Of a stretch of 64,000 nt of DNA, positions 44,126 through 54,055 are shown piece after piece; position 1 is the first letter of the stretch; each line of letters begins with the position of its first letter. The stretch is taken from NCBI RefSeq assembly GCF_036208045.1, contig NZ_CP121472.1:744001-808000 (forward strand), given 5' to 3'. The position numbers and the translations under genes are program-made. This stretch comes from Thiorhodovibrio winogradskyi. Lineage in GTDB: Bacteria; Pseudomonadota; Gammaproteobacteria; Chromatiales; Chromatiaceae. Under the pieces are notes generated by a model that did no database searches, was not told the DNA's origin, and saw only the letters and a program-made list of their open reading frames with translations.

Positions 44126-44905
44126 CTAAACATTCACGCCCAAGGCGCGCAGGCGCTCGGCAAGCTGCTCGGCGCGCAGGCGCTCGCTATCAGCGCGCTC
44201 ACTTTCTCGCTTGGCGCGCTCGTGTTCCTGTTTGGCGCGTTCTTGCTCGCGCTCGAATTTTCCCCGTTCCTCGGCAACGCGCGCGCGCTCTTCCTCGAGC
44301 AGCGCGCGTTCGCACAGAATAGACTCGGGCAGGCTGGGCACTAGGTCGCCTGAACGCTCGAAGTAGCGCAACTGGCCGTCCTCGATGCCTAAAAAGAGTC
44401 CCAGTACGCTGCTCCAGAGTTGGCCGCGCTTGTTTGGCGTGATGGGCCGGTAGCGCTTGTGCAGCAGGCGGAAGCCGGCGAATTCCAAGGTGTCGGGCGC
44501 GAACCAGAAATACTCGGGTGTGCGGAAAACATTCTGATACAGATCCTTTTTGTCGCCGCGATCCACCCGTGCGGTGGAATCCGAGAGCAGCTCGATGATC
44601 AAATCCGGGTAGCGGCCGCCCTCTTCCCACACCACCCAGGAATTGCGCGGGGTCCGGTCGGTGTCGCGGACTAGGAAAAAATCCGGTCCGCGAAAATCGC
44701 GTTGCTTCAATTGCTGTTGGCTGTAGTAGACCGTCAGATTGGCACCGATGAAAAAGTCCTGACGCTCGCGCCAATACCACTCGAGGCAGCTCACCAGCAA
44801 GGCGAGCTGCTGATAATGCAGGCTGCTTTCCATTTCCGGTTCATCGCTCAAGAGTTGTCCGGGTGCGGGCATCAGCTCTGCGAATTGTTCCGCGGTCACC
44901 GACAT
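44126..44905 (-). CDS. Uma2-family putative endonuclease with coiled-coil tail
   Basis: 259 aa from ATG 44905 (MSVTAEQFAELMPAPG), which has GGAG about 10 bp upstream. The Uma2 (DUF820) fold with a PD-(D/E)xK-like site is visible: RGPDFFLVRD, RYPDLIIELLSDSTARVDRGDKKDLYQ and TPEYFWFAPD. The last 60 residues are a charged coiled coil rich in E-R-A-K and R-A-E repeats. This family is abundant in cyanobacteria and some phototrophs; its role is uncertain. Here it interrupts the cobalamin genes (between cobF and cobH) on the same strand, with AT-richer DNA on its 3' side (44070-44130). Confidence 0.85.
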   Translation of the reverse strand: MSVTAEQFAELMPAPGQLLSDEPEMESSLHYQQLALLVSCLEWYWRERQDFFIGANLTVYYSQQQLKQRDFRGPDFFLVRDTDRTPRNSWVVWEEGGRYPDLIIELLSDSTARVDRGDKKDLYQNVFRTPEYFWFAPDTLEFAGFRLLHKRYRPITPNKRGQLWSSVLGLFLGIEDGQLRYFERSGDLVPSLPESILCERALLEEERARVAEERGKFEREQERAKQEHERAKRESERADSERLRAEQLAERLRALGVNV

Positions 44906-45041
44906 AATGGGGTCGCTCCATTGCGGACGGGTAAGAGATGGCACAGCATAGCATGAGGCTAGGAACGACATCCTTTGCCGGGCTGGAGGGACGAGCCAGG
45001 AGGCGGGCTGGGGCAACAAGACCGCCCGCTCGCTGCCGCTG

Positions 45042-45824
45042 TCAGTCAGTCGGCTTCAGCCGGCGCAGCAGATAGGTATCCATCACCCAGCCGCGTGCGG
45101 CGCGCAGGCGCTCCAGGGTGGCGAGGATCTTCTCGGCGACGGCATCGAGCTGGCCGGCGATCAAGACCTCCTCTGGGATGCCAAGATTGCCACCCCAGAA
45201 GATGGACAGTCCCTGGCCAAGGCAATGGCGGAAGGCGCCCCGGCCATCGAGCATGACCAGGGTGTTGTCGATGCTGGCCGGATCGGATTGTTCGAGCTGG
45301 CGGCCGGTGGTGATGACAATGGGCTCGCCCACGCGGTTAAGCGGGATGGCATGGCGGGCGGTGAGCACCTGCACCGCGCTCAGGCCGGGAATGACCTGGA
45401 GACGAAGCCTGTCCGGACTGTCAGCCGGCTGTTCGCTGACCAGTTCGGCGAACAGGCTGACGCTCTGATCGTAGAGCGAGGGGTCGCCCCAGATCAGCAA
45501 CGCGCCGGTTTGGCCGTCAGTGAGTTCGCGCGCGATCAGCTCGGCAAAGAGCGCTCGTTTGCGCGCGTGCCAGTCGCGCACCACCTCCAGATAACCATCG
45601 GCGGTGCGTGCGCGCGGCGGACTCGGCGCATGCACCACGCGATAGCTGCCGGGTTCAAGGTGGCGTGCCATGATCGCCTCGCGTGCCGCGATTAGGCTCT
45701 CCTTGCCGGGGCCATCCTTGTCGAGCAAAAAGAAAACGTCCACCGCGCGCATGGCATCTATGGCCTGCAGGGTAACGAGGTCCGGACCGCCTGGGCCTAT
45801 GCCGATCAGAGATAGGGTTTTCAT
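45042..45824 (-). CDS. cobF: Precorrin-6A synthase (deacetylating) CobF
   Basis: 260-aa methyltransferase acting at C1 with loss of the acetyl group, specific to the oxygen-type (late cobalt insertion) cobalamin pathway. Start at 45824 (MKTLSLIGIGPGGPDLVTLQAI). SAM-methylase signatures: GPGGPDLVTLQ, LLIWGDPSLYDQSVSLFAEL, VIPGLSAVQVLTARHAIPLN. The cobL stop at 45835 is 10 bp upstream. CobF has no role in the anaerobic CbiD-type pathway, so its presence fixes the pathway type. Confidence 0.93.
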   Translation of the reverse strand: MKTLSLIGIGPGGPDLVTLQAIDAMRAVDVFFLLDKDGPGKESLIAAREAIMARHLEPGSYRVVHAPSPPRARTADGYLEVVRDWHARKRALFAELIARELTDGQTGALLIWGDPSLYDQSVSLFAELVSEQPADSPDRLRLQVIPGLSAVQVLTARHAIPLNRVGEPIVITTGRQLEQSDPASIDNTLVMLDGRGAFRHCLGQGLSIFWGGNLGIPEEVLIAGQLDAVAEKILATLERLRAARGWVMDTYLLRRLKPTD

Positions 45825-45834
45825 GCTGAGTGGA

Positions 45835-47112
45835 TCATCGCCTGCCGTCTTCCGGGGTGCAAGGGGTCTGCTCCGGCGTGACCTTGGTGAGAGCAAGCAG
45901 CGTCAGCGGCCGCGCCGGCTGCCAGGACTGAAAGCCGCCGAGCGGCTCGGCCTGGGCCAGGGCGACGCGGATTAGCTCCCCGCCGTGGCGCTGATACAGC
46001 GTGGTCAACAACAGCTCACTCTCCAGGGTCACGGCCGTGGCGAGCAGGCGACCGCCGGGCTTGAGTGCCTCCCAGCAGTGCTCGACCACGCCAGGGCGGG
46101 TTAAACCGCCGCCGATGAAGATGGCATCCGGCCTCTCCAGTCCCGCCAGGGCAGCGGGCGCCCGGCCTTCAATCAGTTCCAACTCAGGCACACCCAGTCG
46201 CGCGCGATTGGCGCGGATCAGCGCGCAGCGGCCGGGGTGGGATTCTACGGCGATGGCCTGACAGCGGTTGCCCGTGCGCAGCCATTCGATACCGATGGAA
46301 CCGCAACCGGCACCGACATCCCACAGCCGCTCGCCATGAGCGGGGGCTAGGCGTGCCAGCACCATGGCGCGCATGTCGCGCTTGGTGAGTTGTCCGTCGT
46401 GTTCGAAGGCGTCATCCGGCAAGCCGGCGCGCCGGGAGAGACAGCGTGCACCCGCGTCTGCCCGACAAGTGACCGCGACCAGATTGAGCGCGGCTCCCGG
46501 CGGATGGGACCAGGCGTTCGCGCGGCTTTCAGCCATGCCTTCCTCGGGTCCGCCCAGACGCTCCAGGCGCGCCAGCTGGCTCTCGCCATAACCATGTGCC
46601 ACCAGCAACTTGGACAGTTGCGCCGGGGTGTCGGCATCGCGGCTCAAGACCAGCAGCCGGGCCCCAGGTGCCAGATGCAGGGCAAGGCCTTCCAGCGGCT
46701 CGCGATGGGCGGGAATGACCTTAATCTCATGCAGCGCCCACCCCAGGCGCGCCGCCGCCAGGGACGCAGCCGAGGCCGCCGGCAGCACCCGCATCTCCGC
46801 GGCGCCAAACCAGCGCGCCAGAGTCGCGCCGACGCCATGGAACATGGGGTCGCCACTGGCCAGCACCACCACCGGTTGGCCGCGATAGGCCAGCAGGGCA
46901 TCATGAGCGGCGGAGAAAGGGCTTGGCCAGGTCTGCCGAATCTGATCCGGGTGTGACGGTACCATGGCCAGATGGCGCGCGCCGCCGAACAGCACGCGCG
47001 CCTGGCACAGAGTCTGACGCGCGGCCTCGCCGAGGCCGGCCAGGCCATCCTCGCCGATACCGATGACGCGGAGCCAGGGGGTAGGGATCTCTTTGGGGCA
47101 TGGGCTCTTCAT
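45835..47112 (-). CDS. cobL: Precorrin-6Y C5,15-methyltransferase (decarboxylating) CobL
   Basis: 425-aa fusion of CbiE- and CbiT-like methyltransferases. Start at 47112 (MKSPCPKEIPTPWLRVIGIGEDG). The N-terminal half has VIGIGEDGLAGLGEAAR and VVLASGDPMFHGVGATLARW. The C-terminal half has MTKRDMRAMVL-like KRDMRAMVLARLAP and the SAM motif LWDVGAGCGSIGIEWLR. First gene of the minus-strand cob run and divergent from nikR, with a 139-bp shared upstream region. Confidence 0.94.
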   Translation of the reverse strand: MKSPCPKEIPTPWLRVIGIGEDGLAGLGEAARQTLCQARVLFGGARHLAMVPSHPDQIRQTWPSPFSAAHDALLAYRGQPVVVLASGDPMFHGVGATLARWFGAAEMRVLPAASAASLAAARLGWALHEIKVIPAHREPLEGLALHLAPGARLLVLSRDADTPAQLSKLLVAHGYGESQLARLERLGGPEEGMAESRANAWSHPPGAALNLVAVTCRADAGARCLSRRAGLPDDAFEHDGQLTKRDMRAMVLARLAPAHGERLWDVGAGCGSIGIEWLRTGNRCQAIAVESHPGRCALIRANRARLGVPELELIEGRAPAALAGLERPDAIFIGGGLTRPGVVEHCWEALKPGGRLLATAVTLESELLLTTLYQRHGGELIRVALAQAEPLGGFQSWQPARPLTLLALTKVTPEQTPCTPEDGRR

Positions 47113-47251
47113 GGCTGAGATGATGTTGTCGTGCCGCCAGATGTGCAAGTTGATCCAAGGATACCGAATACCAAGGAGCCGCATGGATCGTGAATAATGA
47201 GAACCCAAGACACCTGAGACAATGACAGCCGGAACGGAGCGGCGACGACAA

Positions 47252-47725
47252 ATGCAGCGAATCACCATGACGATCGACGATGACCTGGCCGAGCAATTCG
47301 AGACCTATCGGACAAGTCGCGGCTATGGCAACCGCTCCGAGGCGCTACGGGATCTGATCCGCGACCGGCTCGGTGCCGAGGAGCTCGACCGGCCGGAGGC
47401 AAGTGACTGTCTCGCCACTCTGACCTACGTTTACAACCACCAACAGCGCGAGCTGGCGGCGCGCATGACCCGGCTTTCGCATGAGCATCATGATCTGTCT
47501 GTGTCTACCCTGCACGTGCACCTAGACCATGACAACTGCCTGGAAACCGTGGTGTTGCGCGGGCTAGCGCAGCGGGTGCGCGCATTTGCGGACGCGATCC
47601 GCGCCGAAACCGGCGTGCGCCACGCGCGGCTGTTCCTGCTGCCCGTCAGAGCGTCCGAGTTGGCTCACGGTCATGGCGATGCTGAAGGATCAGCACGGCA
47701 TCTACATTTGGAGCCGATGTCTTGA
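47252..47725 (+). CDS. nikR: Nickel-responsive regulator NikR
   Basis: 157 aa from ATG 47252 (MQRITMTIDDDLAEQFETY). N-terminal ribbon-helix-helix DNA-binding domain, then an ACT-like metal domain. The four high-affinity nickel ligands line up with a one-residue offset to E. coli NikR: His77, His88, His90 and Cys96 within SHEHHDLSVSTLHVHLDHDN. A C-terminal extension of about 25 residues adds four more histidines (ELAHGHGDAEGSARHLH). It is divergent from cobL, not beside a nickel transporter, so cobalt/nickel balance with B12 synthesis is a plausible role. I could not find the E. coli-type operator. Confidence 0.92.
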   Translation: MQRITMTIDDDLAEQFETYRTSRGYGNRSEALRDLIRDRLGAEELDRPEASDCLATLTYVYNHQQRELAARMTRLSHEHHDLSVSTLHVHLDHDNCLETVVLRGLAQRVRAFADAIRAETGVRHARLFLLPVRASELAHGHGDAEGSARHLHLEPMS

Positions 47726-48160
47726 ATGTGTTTTGATAATGCCGTGACGATAATTTGACTGTTGTCATTTTGGCTTCTCCATCTCCGCCTCAGATCTAAT
47801 CCCACCCAACTCAGTCCGCTCCCTCCTTGATCTGACGCCAAGGTTTCCCGGCGACACCCCAGCTCCTGCCGGCTTTGCGTGATTTCGACCAGTTGACACA
47901 CGCATCAGAGCCGGTCATCCTATGCAACAGGTGAAAGGGGGCGGTCCAGAAACAATAGCGGATTGTGTGGGATGGCATTTTTAGGCGCTAATTAAGATGA
48001 GAGGCACTCACCCGCGTCTAGGCCGCGCCCTTGTCTTGTTTCGTGCATTCTTCCCGACATGTGGCCGAAGGGGCAGGTGGCGCAAAAGGGTTCTTTGGCG
48101 CAAAAGGGTTCTTTGGCGCGAAGGGTCAGAGTGTGACTGCATTGAAAGGCGGAGCGATTC
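47726..48160. other. Intergenic region after nikR
   Basis: About 435 bp with no convincing gene. The left part is AT-richer. At 48079-48126 an 18-bp unit is repeated. No clear terminator or promoter was identified. Confidence 0.5.
48079..48126. repeat. Tandem 18-bp repeat upstream of the GGDEF gene
   Basis: GGCGCAAAAGGGTTCTTT is present twice in perfect tandem (48079-48096, 48097-48114) followed by a partial, changed copy (GGCGCGAAGGGT). It ends 35 bp before the ATG at 48161, so it may affect the promoter or leader. Confidence 0.8.
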
Positions 48161-50005
48161 ATGAGGAAGCAAGTCGCAGACTCTCCGCGATCTGGAGTGC
48201 GAGCCCCTGTCTCTTCGTCGCCTGTCGTTTCCCGTCCGGGTCCAACCGATCCGGGGCGCTCCATGCCGCTCATGGGCGAGACGTCCATGGATGAGAAGCG
48301 CGGATCGGCATCCAACCGCGGGGCGACGCATCTCTGGCAGTCTCTGGGCGCCGCGAGAATCGGCACCTATCGGCTGGATCTGTCCGCCGGTCGCATTTTT
48401 GGGGATGCATGGTATTTTCGTCTGCTGGGTTACCCGCCAGAGGCAGACGGACTCGCGCTTGAGGCTTTTCTGGAGCAACTCCATCAGGAAGACCGCCGCC
48501 GCTATCAGACGGCACTCCAGGCTATCCGCTGTCGGCTCAGCGACCAGCTCGAACTGTGCATTCTCATTTGTCGCGGTTCCACCGAGTCTGTCCCCATGCT
48601 GGACCGCGGACAGGTATTGATCGACCAGGAACGACTTTGGATCGCGGGCGTCCACATTGATCTAACAGGCGTTGTCGCTCCGCTGCGGCAGCTTGCCTCT
48701 CATGACCAGTTAACCGGGTTGCTTAGCCGCCATGGCATCTGGCGGCTTGTCGAGCAAGCGCATCATCACGCGCAGGTAAGTCAACGCGATTGCGCGATAG
48801 CCCTGCTGGATATCGATCACTTGAAAGATATCAACGATATGCATGGTACGGTCGTGGGTGATCAATTGCTGTCGGCCTTGGGCGCGCGCCTGGATGCGCA
48901 CTTGCGACTGCAAAACATCACCATTGGGCGCTGGGGTGGCGATGAGTTTCTTGCCATCGCGACAGATACAAACGAGGCTGCCCTGGTAAAACACATCGAC
49001 GCCGCCCGCCAAATGATCACCAATGAACCGCCCCGCATCGACGGGCAAGCGATTCAGGTGACCTTGAGCGCCGGAGTTACAACCGCGCGTCCTCTCATGG
49101 ACAGCGCCGAGCAGGCGCTGGCGCGCGCGGACCTTGCCCTCTATCGCGCCAAAAAGGATGGTTGCAATCGCGTCCATGGCAGTAGCCTGTCCACCGACAA
49201 CCGCACCATGTCGCTCGCAATTCTGGTTCAGGACGCCGTGCGCATGGCGCGCGTGACCCCGGTCTTTCAGCCAGTGGTGCGCCTCCGCGACCGCCAGCCT
49301 GTCGCCGAGGAGGCTTTTTCCCGCATCATGGAGAACGGTTCACGCCTGCTCAATGCCTCGGCGTTTATCGAGGTCGCGCTGCAACTCAAGCTTCTGCACC
49401 GCATCGATCAGATGCTGTTCGATGCCGCGCTCGAACGCATCGCTTACCCGCCAGCCAATGCAGTCTGCCCCGGGAAGGACGCGGGTTCCCTGCTCACCTT
49501 CGTGCACATCTCCGAGGATCTCATCCGACATCCAGCCACCCTGAATGAAATGGTCAGAACCATCAACGAGCATCCTGAGTTTGCAGCGCGGTCATCGGGT
49601 ATGCTCCCCATGGTGCTGGTGCTGAATGAGCACTTGGTCATCAAGCACCGCGGAATGGTCGCTGACAGCCTGCAACCCATGCTCGATTTCGGCTGCAAAC
49701 TCTCGATTACCGGCTACGGAAATCACGACAGCGCCTTGGAGCTTTTGCATCAAGACCTTGCCTTCAGTTTCCTGTCCTTCGATCCCTGTCTGGTGCAGAA
49801 AGCCCTGGAGTCCGATGGCGCCCGAGCGGCACTCGCGCGGATGCAACAGGCCGCCCATGCCTTGGGTATCACCACCATCGCCAAGCAAATCCAGAACCCA
49901 AGCACCCTGGATCTGGTCGTCGATCTCGGCCTGGACTGGGGGCAAGGCTACTTGCTCGGCGTGCCAACAGACCCTAGATGGCCGCATTCGGCACGCTCCT
50001 GTTAA
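48161..50005 (+). CDS. GGDEF protein with degenerate EAL domain
   Basis: Up to 614 aa; ATG codons at 48161, 48263 and 48290 are all possible starts. A PAS-like region (about 55-170: GAARIGTYRLDLSAGRIFGDAWYFRLLGY) precedes a GGDEF domain (about 175-340) with intact RWGGDEFLA but no RxxD inhibitory site. The EAL-like domain (about 350-605) keeps only the E in AEEAFSR. The Asn in VNxS is His (TFVHISEDL), the DDFG loop is TGYGN, and the Lys and EGVE motifs are lost. It probably makes c-di-GMP while the EAL part is catalytically dead or purely a binding module. Confidence 0.85.
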   Translation: MRKQVADSPRSGVRAPVSSSPVVSRPGPTDPGRSMPLMGETSMDEKRGSASNRGATHLWQSLGAARIGTYRLDLSAGRIFGDAWYFRLLGYPPEADGLALEAFLEQLHQEDRRRYQTALQAIRCRLSDQLELCILICRGSTESVPMLDRGQVLIDQERLWIAGVHIDLTGVVAPLRQLASHDQLTGLLSRHGIWRLVEQAHHHAQVSQRDCAIALLDIDHLKDINDMHGTVVGDQLLSALGARLDAHLRLQNITIGRWGGDEFLAIATDTNEAALVKHIDAARQMITNEPPRIDGQAIQVTLSAGVTTARPLMDSAEQALARADLALYRAKKDGCNRVHGSSLSTDNRTMSLAILVQDAVRMARVTPVFQPVVRLRDRQPVAEEAFSRIMENGSRLLNASAFIEVALQLKLLHRIDQMLFDAALERIAYPPANAVCPGKDAGSLLTFVHISEDLIRHPATLNEMVRTINEHPEFAARSSGMLPMVLVLNEHLVIKHRGMVADSLQPMLDFGCKLSITGYGNHDSALELLHQDLAFSFLSFDPCLVQKALESDGARAALARMQQAAHALGITTIAKQIQNPSTLDLVVDLGLDWGQGYLLGVPTDPRWPHSARSC

Positions 50006-50482
50006 TGAGCCTGGTGCATGACTGTAACCGCCTTAGTCAGCGTCAAGGCTAGGTTTCTGTTCCCTCGCGTCCCCGAGAACCTGTTCTTGGATGGCTTGCG
50101 CCAGCGGGCTAGCCCATCGCCGCGGAAGTGCCGAGACTAGGCACCCGCGTTATCGGAGTCTTCATCGACGATCCGCGCAGGAAAGTCCGAGATGAGGACA
50201 ACGACAGCGGTGGATATGGTGGCATCGAACACGAATGCGACAAAGATAAGGATTAAGGATAGCTAACTGAGACAGTCTCGGGGCTTTCCTACCGCCGCGC
50301 TAGCATCGGTTAAGGGGGAACAGGTGGCCGCCAAGCTTGTCCCCGGGTGTGAGTCCCGCAAAACAGTACCCGAGCGGTCGCGCCCTCGGCGACCTCACGA
50401 AGTGGCAAGTATTATCGCGAGTAGCATTCGGTCGCTCTTGTGATATTCGTGTTCGCGAAGCTCTGTGCTAGACTGCCGACCC
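50006..50482. other. Intergenic region between the GGDEF gene and lgt
   Basis: About 477 bp with no supported gene. A short dyad GAGAC-A-GTCTC lies near 50270-50280, and a TGCTAGACT-like -10 element near 50466 is close to the lgt start. Nothing else is recognisable. Confidence 0.4.
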
Positions 50483-51346
50483 ATGTTGAGCTACCCCACG
50501 ATCGATCCTGTCGCGCTCTCGCTCGGGCCGCTGAAAGTCCACTGGTACGGGTTGATGTACTTGGTGGGTTTTGCGCTCGCCTGGATGCTCGGGCGTTGGC
50601 GGGCGGCGCACAGTCATTACGGCTCCCGTCTGGATTCGGGCTGGTCGGCCGAGATGGTCGACGATCTGATTTTCTACGGCGTGATTGGCACCATTGCCGG
50701 CGGGCGCCTGGGCTACATGCTGTTCTACGGTCAGGAGCAGATTTTCGACAATCCGCTGAACCTGCTCAAAGTTTGGCAGGGCGGGATGTCTTTCCATGGC
50801 GGTCTGATTGGCGTGATGCTGGCCATCTGGCTGTTCGCGCGCAAGTACCGCATGCGCTTTTTCGAAGTTAGCGATTTTCTCGCGCCTCTGGTGCCTCTGG
50901 GGTTGTTGGCCGGCCGCATCGGTAATTTCATCAATGGCGAACTCTGGGGTCACGCGACCTCGTTGCCTTGGGGCATGCGCCTGCCTTGTGCGCGTTTTCC
51001 TGAATACTGCCAGGGGTTGCCATCGGGTGCGATCTGGTCGGTGCCGCTGCATCCATCCCAGCTTTATGAGGCTGTGTTGGAGGGGCTGGTGCTCTTTGTC
51101 GTGCTGTGGCTGTTCTCCAGCCGCCCTCGGCCAACCATGGCGGTGTCCGGGCTCTTTTTGTTGCTCTACGGCCTGTTCCGATTCAGCGTCGAATGGTTGC
51201 GTCAGCCGGATGCGCACATTGGTTATCTTGCCTTCGATTGGCTCACCATGGGCCAGTTGCTGAGCTTGCCGATGCTGCTTGGTGGGGCTGTGCTCTTGCT
51301 CTTGGCCCTCTGGCGCGGAAGAGTCCGGGTGGACTCAGACGACTGA
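50483..51346 (+). CDS. lgt: Prolipoprotein diacylglyceryl transferase Lgt
   Basis: 287-aa inner-membrane enzyme transferring diacylglycerol to the lipobox cysteine of prolipoproteins. Start at 50483 ([23 protein letters not shown]), as in other Lgt proteins. The essential His lies in [10 protein letters not shown] and the signature [13 protein letters not shown] follows, with LHPSQLYEA and [11 protein letters not shown] later. Seven membrane segments. Its 3' end overlaps the convergent glycosyltransferase gene by 12 bp. Confidence 0.96.
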   Translation: MLSYPTIDPVALSLGPLKVHWYGLMYLVGFALAWMLGRWRAAHSHYGSRLDSGWSAEMVDDLIFYGVIGTIAGGRLGYMLFYGQEQIFDNPLNLLKVWQGGMSFHGGLIGVMLAIWLFARKYRMRFFEVSDFLAPLVPLGLLAGRIGNFINGELWGHATSLPWGMRLPCARFPEYCQGLPSGAIWSVPLHPSQLYEAVLEGLVLFVVLWLFSSRPRPTMAVSGLFLLLYGLFRFSVEWLRQPDAHIGYLAFDWLTMGQLLSLPMLLGGAVLLLLALWRGRVRVDSDD

Positions 51347-54055
51347 CTTGGGCGCCGGTGGTTGTGCCGGCGGTTGTGCCGGTGGTTGGTCTTGGGTCGA
51401 GCGGGTCGAGCTCGCGGCTGTCTTTGACAGTCTGGTGCCTGGGGTCGCATTGGCAACTGCGGCGTCCATTTGCGTCATGGTGCCAACCAGTCCCGCCGGT
51501 AGCCGGTTCCAGGCGCTGATCAAAGAGACCAGGACGGCCGCCAGGTAGGGAATGGCCTGAACCAGCAGAACGCTAATCCACACTTTTACGTCCAGCATGT
51601 AGGCGTCCTCGCGTTGCGCGGCGCTAAAGGCGCCCAAGCAGAGTGCGAGCGCGAACAAGGCCTCCTCGCGGGCATCGAGCAGTGCGCGAATCAAGGCTGG
51701 GGAGCTCGCCAGCTTGGGCGTGCGCAAAAAGGGCATCTTGCCTGAACCAAGGCCCGCCAGAATGGCGCGAGCAATGGTGTGCGACAGGGCCAGGCCAGCC
51801 AGGCCGGCGGCAAGGCTCTGACGCCAGGTGGCGGCGACGCGGCGGCGGTAAAGGAACAGGCTTTTGAGCATTTTGAAGACGAACAGCACCAAGGGGATGA
51901 GTGCCACCGTCATATAAGGTGGGGTGACCCGATCCGGGTAAAGCGCCATCGCGATAGCCCAGCCCAGCGCGGCGAAATTGAACAGCAGGTTAAAACTGTC
52001 CGCGAACCAGGGCAGCCAGCCGGCGACAAAGTGATAGCGCTGCCCGGCGGAGAGTTCGGTGCGCCGCCAGCCCAGCAGTTCGCGCCAGTGGTGGGCAAGA
52101 ATGCGCACCGCGCCATAGGCCCAGCGAAAGCGCTGCTTGCGAAAATCCGCGAAGCTGTCTGGTATCAGCCCGCGCCCATAGGTACAGGGAATATAAAGCG
52201 CCTTGTAACCCTGCTCGAACAGCCGCAGGCCAAGCTCGGCATCCTCGGTGATGCACCATTCGGCCCAGCCCTGAACCGAGGCCAGGGTTTCGCGCCGGAT
52301 CATGGTCATGGTGCCATGCTGAATAATCGCGTTGCGCTCGTTGCGGGTGACCATGCCAATGTGGAAAAAGCCGCGGTATTCGGCCAGGCACATGGCCTTG
52401 AAGGCATTCTGATCGCCATCGCGATAGTCTTGTGGCGCCTGCACAATGCCAATGTCCGGATCGGTAAAGGCTGGAACCAGATCGCGCAGCCAGTCGGGCA
52501 AGACCACATAATCGGCGTCGATCACGGCGACCACGTCCACCTCGGGATGGGTCTCGCGCAATGCAAAGTTGAGCGCCCCCGCCTTGAATCCCGCCAGCGG
52601 ATCGACATGAAAAAAGCGAAAGTGCTGGCCCAGGCGCGCGCAATGGGCACGCACCGGTTGCCATACCTCGGGGTCTTTGGTGTTGTTGTCGATTACCAGC
52701 ACCTCGAAACGTGGGTAATCCAGTGCCGCCAGGGCATCCAGGGTCTCGATCAAGAGTTCCGGCGGCTCGTTGTAGGCTGGTACATGAATGGAAACGAAGG
52801 GCAGATCCTGGTCGTTCTTGCCATGACGCGGAAAGGGGCGCCGCCATTGCTTGAGCCAGAGTGCCTCGGCCCATTCATGGGCTTCGGCCACCAGCAGCAC
52901 AATGACGCCGATGCCCCCGACCAGCAGCAGGGCGCCGACCACGGCGGTCGCCGGCGTCATGTATTGGCGGGTGTAGTCGTAGATAATCCAGACGGCGGCG
53001 GTTGAAATGGCGTAGGTAACGAGTGCCAGGAAGCCTTTGCCCGAGGAGGACAAGGAAGCGCTGTCGCGATAGAGCAGCAGCAACAAGAGCACGGCCATGC
53101 CGACGGAAAGCGCGGCCAATTCCTGCCATTGAGGAATGCGCACAACCGGTTGGGTGAAGTTGAACTTGGGTTCGCGCTCGGCGTTGTAAACGCCCCAATA
53201 GGTGCCGGTGGCACCCTCGATCTTGGCCTTCCAGGGTTGGTCAAAGGCTTCCATTACATAGTAGATGTATCCGCCCTTCTCGGCCTCGGCGAGGAAGCGG
53301 CGCAGAAAGCGGGTCTGATTCGCCTGCGATGCTTCCGCGCCGCGATTGCGCCGGCCGTTGCTGGGCCAGCCAACCTCGCCGATGATCACGGGCTTGTCTG
53401 GATAGGCGTCCTGTACCTCCTTGAAGCGATTGAAGGCGTAGCTGACGGCGTGGTCGATCGGCAGCCCCTCCCAATAGGGCAGCAGGTGGACGGCGATGAA
53501 GTCGACATGCTTGATGAGTTCCGGATGCTTCAGCCAGATGTGCCAGGGCTCGGCGGTGCCGACCGGCAAGTCGGTGATCTTGCGGACCTGCTCGATGTAA
53601 TCGATGAGATCCTCCACTGGCAGATCGTCGCGCAGAAGGCTCTCGTTGCCAACCATGACCCGCACGACACTGCGATGTCCTTCGCGCAGAATGCCGATCA
53701 AACGCTCGATTTCGCGTTCATTGGCGTCGGGAAAAGGGCCAATCCAGCCTCCCAGGGCGACATTGAGTTGATGATTGCCAGCGAGGCTGGGGACTAGGCC
53801 GAGTGTGTCTTCCACTGAATAGGTACGGACCGCATGGGCATGGCCTTTAAGTAGCGCCAGGTCGCTGTCGATTTCCTCGGGTGTTGGGAAATCCTTCTTG
53901 GTGGGATCCTGGTCGGCGCGGATGGGCGAGAAGGAAAAGCCCTGAATGCGCGCCGGCCAGGGTGGCTCCTGCGAGGGCTGATTCAATAACCCCCAGATGG
54001 CAATGGTCAGAAGCGCCATCAGCACTGGAATAAGGAGGGTCGCGACGCGTTTCAT
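51335..54055 (-). CDS. GH17-GT2 membrane glucan synthase-like protein
   Basis: 906 aa from ATG 54055, which overlaps the preceding stop (ATGA). After one membrane segment, residues about 35-320 form a GH17-like (beta-1,3-glucanase/transglycosylase) domain with Glu in VGNES and in [11 protein letters not shown]. Two membrane segments follow, then a cellulose-synthase-type GT2 domain (about 430-700) with DADYVV, TEDAE and KQRFRWAYG. About five C-terminal membrane segments come next. The fused hydrolase and synthase suggest production and remodelling of a beta-glucan (possibly cyclic or 1,3-linked). A Q-P-P-A repeat forms the C-terminus. Confidence 0.88.
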   Translation of the reverse strand: MKRVATLLIPVLMALLTIAIWGLLNQPSQEPPWPARIQGFSFSPIRADQDPTKKDFPTPEEIDSDLALLKGHAHAVRTYSVEDTLGLVPSLAGNHQLNVALGGWIGPFPDANEREIERLIGILREGHRSVVRVMVGNESLLRDDLPVEDLIDYIEQVRKITDLPVGTAEPWHIWLKHPELIKHVDFIAVHLLPYWEGLPIDHAVSYAFNRFKEVQDAYPDKPVIIGEVGWPSNGRRNRGAEASQANQTRFLRRFLAEAEKGGYIYYVMEAFDQPWKAKIEGATGTYWGVYNAEREPKFNFTQPVVRIPQWQELAALSVGMAVLLLLLLYRDSASLSSSGKGFLALVTYAISTAAVWIIYDYTRQYMTPATAVVGALLLVGGIGVIVLLVAEAHEWAEALWLKQWRRPFPRHGKNDQDLPFVSIHVPAYNEPPELLIETLDALAALDYPRFEVLVIDNNTKDPEVWQPVRAHCARLGQHFRFFHVDPLAGFKAGALNFALRETHPEVDVVAVIDADYVVLPDWLRDLVPAFTDPDIGIVQAPQDYRDGDQNAFKAMCLAEYRGFFHIGMVTRNERNAIIQHGTMTMIRRETLASVQGWAEWCITEDAELGLRLFEQGYKALYIPCTYGRGLIPDSFADFRKQRFRWAYGAVRILAHHWRELLGWRRTELSAGQRYHFVAGWLPWFADSFNLLFNFAALGWAIAMALYPDRVTPPYMTVALIPLVLFVFKMLKSLFLYRRRVAATWRQSLAAGLAGLALSHTIARAILAGLGSGKMPFLRTPKLASSPALIRALLDAREEALFALALCLGAFSAAQREDAYMLDVKVWISVLLVQAIPYLAAVLVSLISAWNRLPAGLVGTMTQMDAAVANATPGTRLSKTAASSTRSTQDQPPAQPPAQPPAPKSVV

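Noticed and set aside
47113-47251. E. coli-type NikR operator or cobalamin riboswitch between nikR and cobL
   Set aside because: No GTATGA-N16-TCATAC match, and the 139-bp spacer is too short and lacks recognisable B12-box structure.
48031-48294. Short frame encoding repeated A-K-G-F-F-G
   Set aside because: The repeat comes from the 18-bp DNA tandem unit; the frame overlaps the start of the GGDEF gene and has no family likeness.
50460-50480. Extended -10 element TGTGCTAGACT as lgt promoter
   Set aside because: It would put the start of transcription almost at the ATG, and no -35 was found at a proper distance.
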